DNA of 64,000 bases, taken from Bin80 sp964291275 (GTDB lineage Bacteria; Bacteroidota; Rhodothermia; Rhodothermales; Bin80). The DNA lies in NCBI GenBank assembly GCA_964291275.2, contig OZ219799.1, positions 2,666,001-2,730,000 of the forward strand, in the 5' to 3' direction. Below, piece after piece: positions 54,467-63,000 of this stretch (within the stretch, counting starts at the first letter, position 1; each line of letters opens with the position of its first letter). The notes under the pieces are model-generated. The model was not told the origin of the DNA, did no database searches, and saw nothing but the letters and a program-made list of their open reading frames with translations. The translations under genes were made by a program, and so were the position numbers.

Positions 54467-55090
54467 ATGGAACAGTTTTTTACTGATCTCCTGTTGAGGG
54501 CAGCAGATATTCCGGTGGCATGGGGATATGGTTTGATTTTTTTTATCGCTTGGTTGGAAAATGTTTTTCCACCCATTCCAGGAGATGTGTTGATAGTTTT
54601 TGGCGGTTACCTGGCGGCTGTTGGCCCCATGCTGCTCCTGCCGGTTATAATTTTCAGCACGCTCGGTGGCGCCATCGGGTTCATGTGTATGTATTATGTC
54701 GGACGGTACGGCGGCCCGGTAGTACTCAAATCTCGGGCTATGCGCTGGTTGCCGGATGAAACGGTTTCCAGAGTGCAGGACTGGATTGGTTCCTGGGGAT
54801 ATGGTGTGGTTGCTGCCAACCGATTCCTGAGCGGAGCACGTACAGTCATATCCTTTACGGTCGGGATGAGTCGAATGCCGGCTTTACCCGTAGCAGTGCT
54901 TGCTTCTCTCAGTGCAGCTGTATGGGTTACCCTCATTGCAACATTGGGGTACATAGTAGGTGATGAATGGGAGCGTGTGACGGAATACCTGTCGCGCTAC
55001 GGTCGATTCATGTCTGCTTTGATTGCACTGTTTTTGGTCTGGCAGCTTTACAAAGCTATCCGTCGGATACGTGCCCATAAAAAAGGCTAA
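54467..55090 (+). CDS. DedA-family membrane protein
   Basis: 207 residues from the ATG at 54467, chosen because upstream starts lie inside ispF. DedA/VTT-type features: FFIAWLENVFPPIPGDVLIVFGG (shown in part) with the acidic and proline motif in the first re-entrant segment, then GGAIGFMCMYYVGRYGG, NRFLSGARTVISFTVGMSRM with the conserved arginines, and a C-terminal membrane segment. Family members move polyprenyl or other phospholipids across the membrane. The basic tail RRIRAHKKG fits a cytoplasmic end. Confidence 0.92.
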   Translation: MEQFFTDLLLRAADIPVAWGYGLIFFIAWLENVFPPIPGDVLIVFGGYLAAVGPMLLLPVIIFSTLGGAIGFMCMYYVGRYGGPVVLKSRAMRWLPDETVSRVQDWIGSWGYGVVAANRFLSGARTVISFTVGMSRMPALPVAVLASLSAAVWVTLIATLGYIVGDEWERVTEYLSRYGRFMSALIALFLVWQLYKAIRRIRAHKKG

Positions 55091-55178
55091 TCATTTTCAA
55101 ATTTATTGCGTATACTGAGAGGCTGTAGTGTATCCGGGCATGAATAGCGATATGTATGGCAACGGGGTGACTCGTATT

Positions 55179-55251
55179 GCTGGCGTAGCTCAGCTGGTAG
55201 AGCAGCTGATTTGTAATCAGCAGGTCGGGGGTTCGAGTCCCTTCGCCAGCT
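55179..55251 (+). tRNA. thrU: tRNA-Thr (anticodon TGT)
   Basis: GCTGGCG/CGCCAGC acceptor, AGCTCAGCTGGTAGAGC D-arm, CTGATTTGTAATCAG anticodon arm with TGT, and GGTTCGAGTCC T-arm. No encoded CCA. First of a four-tRNA cluster before tuf, in the order Thr-Tyr-Gly-Thr seen in E. coli thrU-tyrU-glyT-thrT-tufB. Confidence 0.97.
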
Positions 55252-55329
55252 CTTTTTGGCATTTCAGAGATTTTTGACGGGCACAGTAGCTGGGCATTTG
55301 AGTAAAACGCGGGTTGAATTTTTGTTTTG

Positions 55330-55414
55330 GGGCAGGTACCCAAGTGGCCAACGGGGGCAGACTGTAAATCTGCTGGCTAAGCCTTCGGAGGTTCGAATCC
55401 TTCCCTGCCCACCA
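55330..55414 (+). tRNA. tyrU: tRNA-Tyr (anticodon GTA)
   Basis: GGGCAGG/CCTGCCC acceptor, anticodon stem CAGACTGTAAATCTG with GTA, a long variable arm (class II) as expected for bacterial tRNA-Tyr, GGTTCGAATCC T-arm, and an encoded ACCA end. It abuts the next tRNA without spacer. Confidence 0.96.
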
Positions 55415-55487
55415 GCGGGAGTAGCTCAGTTGGTAGAGCATCAGCCTTCCAAGCTGAATGTCGCGAGTTCGAGCCTCGTCTCCCGCT
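55415..55487 (+). tRNA. glyT: tRNA-Gly (anticodon TCC)
   Basis: GCGGGAG/CTCCCGC acceptor, AGCTCAGTTGGTAGAGC D-arm, CAGCCTTCCAAGCTG anticodon arm with TCC and AGTTCGAGCCT T-arm. No encoded CCA. Confidence 0.97.
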
Positions 55488-55505
55488 CCGGTTATTTACT
55501 TGACT

Positions 55506-55577
55506 GCCGCCTTAGCTCAGGGGTAGAGCACTTCCATGGTAAGGAAGGGGGCCTCGGTTCAAATCCGAGAGGCGGCT
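55506..55577 (+). tRNA. thrT: tRNA-Thr (anticodon GGT)
   Basis: GCCGCCT/AGGCGGC acceptor, AGCTCAGGGGTAGAGC D-arm, CTTCCATGGTAAGGAAG anticodon arm with GGT and GGTTCAAATCC T-arm. Lies 26 bp before tuf. Confidence 0.97.
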
Positions 55578-55603
55578 CTCCGATGAATAAATAAGACAAT
55601 TCA

Positions 55604-56794
55604 ATGGCAAAGGAAGTTTTTCAGCGTACGAAGCCGCACGTGAACGTGGGAACAATCGGCCATGTAGACCATGGTAAGACGACGTTGACGGCAGCGATTA
55701 CGCGGGTACTGAATGATCGATATGGCGGGACGGAGATCCGGTCATTTGATTCGATTGACAACGCCCCGGAGGAGCGTGAGCGAGGGATCACGATCGCGAC
55801 GGCCCATGTGGAGTATGAGACGGACGCGCGTCATTATGCGCATGTGGACTGTCCGGGTCACGCGGATTATGTCAAGAACATGGTGACGGGCGCGGCTCAG
55901 ATGGATGGGGCGATATTGGTGGTGGATGCATCGGATGGACCGATGCCACAGACCCGTGAGCACATCTTGTTGGCGCGTCAGGTGGGTGTCCCTTACATCG
56001 TGGTATTCATGAACAAGGTAGATTTGGTGGATGACGAGGAGTTATTGGAGTTGGTGGAGATGGAGATCCGAGAGTTACTGGATACGTATGAATTTCCGGG
56101 GGATGACATTCCGGTGGTACAGGGATCAGCATTGGGTGCATTGAATGGAGAGACGGAGTGGGAGGCGGGGGTATTGTCGTTGATGCAGGCGGTGGATGAT
56201 TATGTACCGACGCCGGAGCGTGATAAGGACAAGCCGTTTTTGATGCCGGTGGAGGATGTATTTTCGATTACGGGTCGAGGTACGGTTGCGACGGGACGTG
56301 TGGAGCGCGGAATCGTTCGTACGGGTGAGAAGGTAGAGATCGTGGGTATCCGTCCGGAGAAGACGACGACGACGGTGACGGGCGTGGAGATGTTCAGGAA
56401 GATCTTGGATGAGGGGCAGGCGGGGGATAACGTGGGGTTATTGCTTCGAGGGGTAGCGAAGGACGGCGTGGAGCGCGGTCAGGTGATCGTTCATCCGGAT
56501 TCGATCAAGCCCCATCAGGAGTTTACGTGTGAGGTGTATGTATTGAGCAAGGATGAGGGGGGGCGTCATACGCCTTTTTTCCCGGGATATCGACCGCAGT
56601 TTTATTTTCGGACGACGGATGTGACGGGAGACATTGAGTTGCCATCGGGCACGGAGATGGTGATGCCCGGGGACAATACCCAGTTCAGGGTAAAGTTGAT
56701 TCAGCCGGTGGCAATGGAGCAGGGGCTCCGGTTCGCCATCCGGGAAGGTGGACGAACCGTCGGTGCCGGCGTAGTTACCAAAATTCTAGACTGA
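55604..56794 (+). CDS. tuf: Elongation factor Tu
   Basis: 396 residues. GTPase that brings aminoacyl-tRNA to the ribosome. G1 GHVDHGKTTL at about 19-28, switch I ERERGITIATAHVEYET, G3 DCPGHADYVKNM, G4 NKVDLVDD and G5 SALGALNG. Domains 2 and 3 follow with GRGTVATGRVERG and RTTDVTGDIELPSG. Codon choice is strikingly G-ended (ACG, GTG, GGG) compared with neighbours. Cotranscribed with the upstream tRNAs in many bacteria. Confidence 0.98.
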   Translation: MAKEVFQRTKPHVNVGTIGHVDHGKTTLTAAITRVLNDRYGGTEIRSFDSIDNAPEERERGITIATAHVEYETDARHYAHVDCPGHADYVKNMVTGAAQMDGAILVVDASDGPMPQTREHILLARQVGVPYIVVFMNKVDLVDDEELLELVEMEIRELLDTYEFPGDDIPVVQGSALGALNGETEWEAGVLSLMQAVDDYVPTPERDKDKPFLMPVEDVFSITGRGTVATGRVERGIVRTGEKVEIVGIRPEKTTTTVTGVEMFRKILDEGQAGDNVGLLLRGVAKDGVERGQVIVHPDSIKPHQEFTCEVYVLSKDEGGRHTPFFPGYRPQFYFRTTDVTGDIELPSGTEMVMPGDNTQFRVKLIQPVAMEQGLRFAIREGGRTVGAGVVTKILD

Positions 56795-56805
56795 TCAAAG
56801 CATCA

Positions 56806-56878
<73 letters not shown>

Positions 56879-56893
56879 CTAACAGCCTGATAA

Positions 56894-57091
56894 ATGAAGA
56901 AATTAGTTAACAATACCCGAACCTACCTTGAAGAGGTGGCTATCGAAATGCGCAAGGCTAGTTGGCCTCAGCGCAGAGAGTTGATGAATAATACGGTGAT
57001 CACACTGGTCGCGAGTTTTGTACTAGCATTGTTTATTTTTGGTGCAGACAATGTGATCCGCACTATTCTCGAAATTATTTATCCGGGCTAG
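56894..57091 (+). CDS. secE: Preprotein translocase subunit SecE
   Basis: 65 residues with one membrane segment, the short form of SecE. The amphipathic helix YLEEVAIEMRKASWPQRREL holds the conserved KxSWP motif, followed by the transmembrane helix VITLVASFVLALFIFGADNV. It is an essential part of the SecYEG channel. Followed 18 bp later by nusG. Confidence 0.96.
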   Translation: MKKLVNNTRTYLEEVAIEMRKASWPQRRELMNNTVITLVASFVLALFIFGADNVIRTILEIIYPG

Positions 57092-57109
57092 TCAGCAGGT
57101 AAAGAAAAC

Positions 57110-57679
57110 ATGGCTCTACGAAGAAAGCCTACGTTCAGATGGTACGCTTTGCAGACTTTTTCCGGACATGAAAAGCGTGTTAGGGAATACATAGTAGATG
57201 TAGTCGAGCGCGAAGGGCTCAGCCATCAACTGGGGGAAATATTGATTCCTACCCAGAACGTCTTTGTGATGCGTGGCGGCAAGAAACGGACGCGTGAAAA
57301 AACAGATTTCCCGGGTTATATGCTGGTGAACGCTGTGATGGACAGACGTCTAGTTCATGTATTCAAGGAGCAGATCTTCAAGCAGAAAAGAGAAGCGATC
57401 AAATGGTTGCCCTCTCGTGATTTTCCCGAGCCGCTTATGGATGAAGAAATCAAGCGGATTCTCGGTCGGATAGATGAAGCTCTGGAAGCAGGCGATAAGC
57501 CGGAAATCCCATTTGCACCTGGAGATGCTATTCAGGTGGTCGATGGTCCGTTCAATAATTTCTCTGGGGTTGTAGACGATATCTATCCGGATAAGATGAA
57601 AGTCCGCGTAATGGTATCCATATTCGGCCGGAAGACACCAGTCGAGTTGGATTATTTACAGATTATGCCCCAAGAATAA
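57110..57679 (+). CDS. nusG: Transcription termination/antitermination protein NusG
   Basis: 189 residues. The NGN domain starts WYALQTFSGHEKRVREYI, with FPGYMLVNAVMD in the middle; the C-terminal KOW domain has FAPGDAIQVVDGPFNNFSG and KVRVMVSIFGRKTPVELDY. It binds RNA polymerase and links to Rho or the ribosome. Standard length. Confidence 0.97.
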   Translation: MALRRKPTFRWYALQTFSGHEKRVREYIVDVVEREGLSHQLGEILIPTQNVFVMRGGKKRTREKTDFPGYMLVNAVMDRRLVHVFKEQIFKQKREAIKWLPSRDFPEPLMDEEIKRILGRIDEALEAGDKPEIPFAPGDAIQVVDGPFNNFSGVVDDIYPDKMKVRVMVSIFGRKTPVELDYLQIMPQE

Positions 57680-57769
57680 ATTTTCTGTAAATATGTGGGA
57701 ACCCCGAAGTTTTCCTTACGTACTAACGGGCTACCTAGAATTTCAGTGCATCCTGATTAAGACTCAGTA

Positions 57770-58210
57770 ATGGCTGTAGGCAAACCGGCAGAGAGCCTTA
57801 TAAAGCTCCAAATCAAGGCTGGACAGGCAAACCCGGCTCCCCCCATTGGCCCAGCGCTTGGACAGCATGGGCTGAATATCATGGATTTTTGCAATCAGTT
57901 TAATGCGGCAACCAAAGACCGCATGGGATTGGTGTTACCCGTGGTGATCAGTGTCTATGCCGATAAATCTTTTTCATTCATAGTCAAGAGCCCGCCTGCT
58001 GCAGTCCTTTTGCGGCAAGCAGCTAATATCAGTAAAGGGGCTGACGATTCGATTCGTAACAAAGTAGGCACCGTAACATGGGATATGTGTCGTGATATTG
58101 CAAGGCAAAAGATGGAGGATCTTAATGCGTTTGATGTAGATAAGGGTGCGGCTATGATTGCCGGGACTGCCCGCTCGATGGGCGTTATTGTAACTGGACG
58201 CCCTGTCTAG
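57770..58210 (+). CDS. rplK: 50S ribosomal protein L11
   Basis: 146 residues. KLQIKAGQANPAPPIGPALG and GLNIMDFCNQFNAAT mark the N-terminal domain; the C-terminal rRNA-binding domain ends AAAMIAGTARSMG-like (GAAMIAGTARSMGVIV). Part of the GTPase-associated centre. A 90-bp leader after nusG has no evident structure. Confidence 0.98.
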   Translation: MAVGKPAESLIKLQIKAGQANPAPPIGPALGQHGLNIMDFCNQFNAATKDRMGLVLPVVISVYADKSFSFIVKSPPAAVLLRQAANISKGADDSIRNKVGTVTWDMCRDIARQKMEDLNAFDVDKGAAMIAGTARSMGVIVTGRPV

Positions 58211-58269
58211 GTTTTTGATTGCACCAATCGATTTGGTGCTTGGATCGCTTATATCACAACAACAACTGT

Positions 58270-58980
58270 ATGGCAAGGAAAGGAAGGCGCTATAAAAATT
58301 CTTCTAAGGCGATTGAAGAAGCTGGCGGTGGACCGTTTACACTGCAGGAAGCTGCAAAGGTCCTTAAGAGTGCAGACCCGGCGAAGTTTGACGAATCGGT
58401 GGATATTGATCTCCGCCTGGGGGTTGATCCACGTCATGCGGACCAGATGGTTCGTGGCAGTGTAGCTCTGCCGCATGGTACTGGCAAGGAAATGCGTGTA
58501 CTAGTTTTGACTAGCCCGGATAAGCAAGAGGAAGCCGAAGCAGCCGGAGCCGACCATGTAGGACTCGACGAATATGTTGAGCGTATTCAGGCTGGCTGGA
58601 CAGACATAGACGTAGTCATTGCTACGCCTAATGTTATGTCCAAGGTTGGTCGACTCGGTCGCGTACTCGGTCCACGAGGTCTTATGCCGAACCCTAAGAG
58701 CGGTACGGTCACCTTTGACATAGCCGGAGCGGTGAAAGCAGTGAAAGCCGGAAAAATTGATTTCCGTGTCGATAAGCAAGGGAATTTGCATACCGGGATC
58801 GGTCGCGCTTCCTTTAATGCAAAACAACTTGAAGAGAATGCACGTGCATTTCTCTTAGAAGTTTTACGCCTGCGACCTGCGTCGGCAAAAGGCACATATG
58901 TACGCTCAATTACGCTTTCCACCAGCATGGGGCCTCCGGTCTCAATCTTACGTACGGAAGCGATCAATATTGCTCGATAG
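58270..58980 (+). CDS. rplA: 50S ribosomal protein L1
   Basis: 236 residues from the ATG at 58270 (MARKGRRYKNSSKAI); an upstream frame start at 58219 is less likely. Conserved L1 blocks: FDESVDIDLRLGVDPRHADQ, DVVIATPNVMSKVGRLGRVL, GPRGLMPNPKSGTV and the ending YVRSITLSTSMGP. Binds 23S rRNA at the L1 stalk and may repress its own operon. Confidence 0.97.
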   Translation: MARKGRRYKNSSKAIEEAGGGPFTLQEAAKVLKSADPAKFDESVDIDLRLGVDPRHADQMVRGSVALPHGTGKEMRVLVLTSPDKQEEAEAAGADHVGLDEYVERIQAGWTDIDVVIATPNVMSKVGRLGRVLGPRGLMPNPKSGTVTFDIAGAVKAVKAGKIDFRVDKQGNLHTGIGRASFNAKQLEENARAFLLEVLRLRPASAKGTYVRSITLSTSMGPPVSILRTEAINIAR

Positions 58981-58984
58981 TTGG

Positions 58985-59515
58985 ATGCCAGTGACGAAAG
59001 CTCAGAAAAGCGAAGAAGTCGCCCTTCTTACAGAAAAACTTGGAGATAAGCCCTCTGTTTATGTAACAGACTATAAAGGGCTTGATGTCGCCGAGATAAG
59101 CGGGTTGCGACAGGTTTTACGAGATGCCGGTGTGGAGTATCGTGTGGTCAAGAATACGCTGCTCAAGCGCGCCATGGAGAACACGGGCGGTTATGATGAG
59201 GCATTTGACCATCTGTGCGGCCCCACAGCAATAGCTATCAGTGTCGAGCCCAGTGCAGCTGCGCGGGCGATCAAGGCATTCAGGAAAAGCTCCGGTCAGC
59301 CCCTTCCCGCGCTCAAAGCAGCGGTCGTGGACGGTGTTCTCTTTGAAGGAGAACAGATCGATGTGCTGGCTTCACTGAAATCAAAAGACGAGTTACTGGG
59401 TGAGGTGGTTACGCTTCTGCTTTCACCTATCCAGAATGTTATTTCTGCAGTAGAATCGCCGGGATCTAACCTATCGGCTATCCTGGAAACTCTGCAGGAA
59501 CGTGAAGAGGCTTAA
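58985..59515 (+). CDS. rplJ: 50S ribosomal protein L10
   Basis: 176 residues from the ATG at 58985 (MPVTKAQKSEEVALLTEKLG); starts further upstream overlap rplA. Conserved VYVTDYKGLDVAEISGLRQ, YRVVKNTLLKRAM and GPTAIAISVEPSAAAR, and the C-terminal helix that holds L7/L12 dimers (NVISAVESPGSNLSAILETL). Located 4 bp after rplA. Confidence 0.97.
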   Translation: MPVTKAQKSEEVALLTEKLGDKPSVYVTDYKGLDVAEISGLRQVLRDAGVEYRVVKNTLLKRAMENTGGYDEAFDHLCGPTAIAISVEPSAAARAIKAFRKSSGQPLPALKAAVVDGVLFEGEQIDVLASLKSKDELLGEVVTLLLSPIQNVISAVESPGSNLSAILETLQEREEA

Positions 59516-59587
59516 CTAAGTCATTATCCCTTAATCTGCGGCGCAGCTTTGTCGGCTGAGACCGCCGCCGGAAAACCCATAAAAACC

Positions 59588-59968
59588 ATGGCAGATTTAA
59601 AAACACTGGCTGAAGAGCTGGTATCACTGACGATCAAAGAGGCCAGTGACCTGGCTTCAATTTTGGAAAACGATTATGGCATCAGGCCGGCGGCGGCAGC
59701 CGTAGCTGTAGCTGCACCTGGTGCGGCAGGCGGTGAGGAGGAAGCTGTTGCAGAACAGACGGAGTTTGATGTCATTCTCAATAATTTCGGCAGCAGCAAG
59801 ATTGGTGTCATCAAAACGGTCCGCGCAATTACAGGGCTGGGCCTGAAAGATGCCAAAGCACTTGTCGATAGTGTGCCAGCTCCTGTCAAAGAGGGTGTGT
59901 CTAAAGAAGAGTCTGAGGATATTAAATCACAGCTTGAAGCTGCAGGCGCAGAAATTGAAGTTAAGTAG
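59588..59968 (+). CDS. rplL: 50S ribosomal protein L7/L12
   Basis: 126 residues from the ATG at 59588 (MADLKTLAEELVSLTIKEAS), preferred over a frame start at 59549. The Ala/Gly-rich hinge (PAAAAVAVAAPGAAGG) separates the dimerisation domain from the C-terminal domain EFDVILNNFGSSKIGVIKTV and GLGLKDAKALVDSVP, which recruits translation GTPases. Confidence 0.98.
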   Translation: MADLKTLAEELVSLTIKEASDLASILENDYGIRPAAAAVAVAAPGAAGGEEEAVAEQTEFDVILNNFGSSKIGVIKTVRAITGLGLKDAKALVDSVPAPVKEGVSKEESEDIKSQLEAAGAEIEVK

Positions 59969-60053
59969 TATCGGTTCGCTCAGCCAAAATAAGAGCTTTA
60001 TCACTGGGGCCCCGCCGCCAGTAACTGTACCCATCAACATCCCCTAGGTGTGC

Positions 60054-63000
60054 ATGTCCAAAAAGAATGGCCAACATGTGGCTCGTACGAATTTTGCTCG
60101 TTCGCGCTCGGTTCTGGATTACCCGGATTTCCTGGATGTACAGCTTGGATCCTACGAAGATTTTGTCCAGGCCAAACTGCCTCCCGATCAACGCTCTGAT
60201 GAGAAGGGGCTGCAACGGATATTCAAGAATCATTTTCCTATCGAGGACACCAAGGGACGTTACATCCTGGAGTTTTTTGAATACTCTTTGGGTGCGCCCA
60301 AGCACACCATCGAGGAATGTCTTGCACAGGGTCTACATTATGCGATCCCGGTCAAAGCTAGACTGAGGCTTTCGGCTAATGATGACGACGATGAGGATGA
60401 AGCAGATGAAACCGTAGAGCAGGAAGTCTATCTTGGGGACCTGCCGGCAATGACAGAGCGAGGATCGTTCGTGATCAATGGTGCCGAGCGCGTGGTTGTT
60501 TCGCAGTTGCATCGGAGTCCGGGCGTCTTCTTTGGTCAGGCGGTCCATGCGAATGGTACACGACTGTATTCAGCACGGATTATTCCAATCCGTGGATCCT
60601 GGATTGAATTTTCCACGGATGTGCAGAATGTCATCTGGGCGTATATCGACCGTAAGCGCAAGATGCCGGTCACGACGTTGTTACGGGCCCTTGGTTTTAG
60701 TGAAACGGACGAAATTATCCGTCTCTTCAATTTAGCGAAGGGGGTCAGTGCACGTATACAACACCATTTTCAAAGGGCAATCGGTGGTAGACTGGCGTTT
60801 GATGTCGTCAAGCCTGTCACCCCTGTACGTGATCTAGATAGTGAAACAGGCGAATTTCTTGGTGCATACATAGAGCAGGAGACCGGCGTTGCCATTGATA
60901 TCAAAACTCAGGAGGCGGACGATTATGTCGAGATTCTGGACAAGCAGACCGGTGAATTGATCGAGGGCCTCGATAAGGAAACCGGTGATCCCGTCGAGTA
61001 CATTAACGAGTCGACCGGTGAAGTAGTGGAGGAGCGAGTCATAAATCGGATTCTTCTACCCGCAGATCACGTCATCACAGAAGATGACTGGGAAATTCTT
61101 CACCAATACGAGGTGGGGCGGGTTTATGTACTGCATGAGGAGAGTGCGGATTTGTTGGATACGAGTGCACTTGTCAAAACGCTTCGACGTGATCCATCCA
61201 GTAATCAGGAAGAAGCACTGAAAGAGCTCTATCGAGTGCTTCGGGATGCTGAGCCGCCGGATTCTGATGCAGCCAAAAATATTCTTGATCGCCTCATTTT
61301 TAGCGAAAAGCGCTATGACTTGGGGGCGGTTGGTCGCTATCGCATAAACAAGCGCTTAGGGTTGAGGGTACCGGAAGAGACGGTCACTCTCACTCAGGAA
61401 GATATCGTAGCAATAATCAGCAAGCTACTGGAGCTGCGTTCCGGGCGGAGCGGGCTGGACGACATTGACCATTTAAGTAATCGGCGCGTGCGTACTGTAG
61501 GTGAGCAGTTGGGGCTTCAGTTTTCGCTTGGTCTGGCCCGTATGGCCCGCACAATACGAGAGCGCATGAATGCGCGGGACGCGGACTCGTTAACTCCCCA
61601 GGACCTGGTTAACGCCAAAACTATTTCCAGCGTTATCAACACGTTCTTCGGAACGAATCAGCTTAGCCAGTTTATGGATCAAACCAATCCACTGGCTGAA
61701 TTGACGCACAAACGCCGTATGTCGGCTTTGGGACCGGGTGGATTGACACGGGAGCGAGCAGGATTTGAAGTTCGCGACGTGCACTACACACACTACGGGC
61801 GACTTTGTCCCATCGAAACACCAGAAGGACCGAATATTGGATTGATTTCTTCGCTGTGTGTGCACGGGCGGATAAATCATTTCGGTTTCATTGAAACGCC
61901 CTATCGAGTGGTAAAGGATGGGAAAGTCACGGATTCCATTGTTTATCTGTCAGCTGAAGAGGAAGACGATGCAGTCATTGCCCAGGCGAATGCCCTCATT
62001 GATGATGAGGGGAATTTTCTGGATAATTTGGTACGGTGTCGCTATCGGGGAGAGGTTCCCTCTGAGCGTCCAGAACGGATCCAGTTTATGGATATTTCTC
62101 CGAACCAGATTGTTTCGCCGAGTGCCTCAATAATCCCATTCCTTGAGCATGACGATGCAAACCGCGCGCTCATGGGATCAAACATGCAGAGACAGGCAGT
62201 GCCACTGCTCCGTGCTGAAGCCCCAATCGTAGGGACGGGCATGGAGGGGCGTGTTGCACGGGATTCCCGCGCAGCTTTGGTCGCCGAAGGAAAAGGTGTA
62301 GTTGAGTACGTGGATGCAAAGCGAATTATCATTCGATACAATCAATCTCACGTTGCGCGCAAGTTGGCATTTGAGGAGCCGGTAAAAGAATATCTCCTCA
62401 CCAAATTCCGGCGCACCAACCAGGATACCTGTATCAACCAAAAGCCCATCGTCGAGGTAGGGCAAAAAGTCAGCGAAGGTACCGTATTAACCGATGGATT
62501 CAGTACCGAAAAAGGCGAGCTTGCATTGGGCAAGAATGTCCTTGTAGCATTCATGCCATGGAGGGGATACAACTTTGAGGATGCCATCGTTCTCTCGGAG
62601 CGTTTAGTTGCGGAAGATGTATTTACTTCTGTTCACATTGAATCTTTTGATTTACAGGTCAGGGAAACGAAGCGTGGACAGGAGGAACTTACACGTGAGA
62701 TTCCAAATGTATCTGTTGAGTCTACCAAGGACTTGGATGAGCGTGGGATAATACGGATGGGTGCTGAGGTAAAAGCGGGGGATATTATCGTTGGTAAAAT
62801 TACCCCCAAGGGTGAGACCGATCCGACACCAGAGGAAAAATTGCTTCGAGCTATTTTCGGTGACAAAGCTGGGGACGTCAAGGATGCCTCGCTGAAAGCA
62901 CCTCCGGGGATGAAAGGCGTAGTTATTGATACTCAGCTCTTCAGTCGGCGCAATTCGGACCCTGAGTCAAAGAAGCGAGAGCATCAGCAGCTCGCCATTA

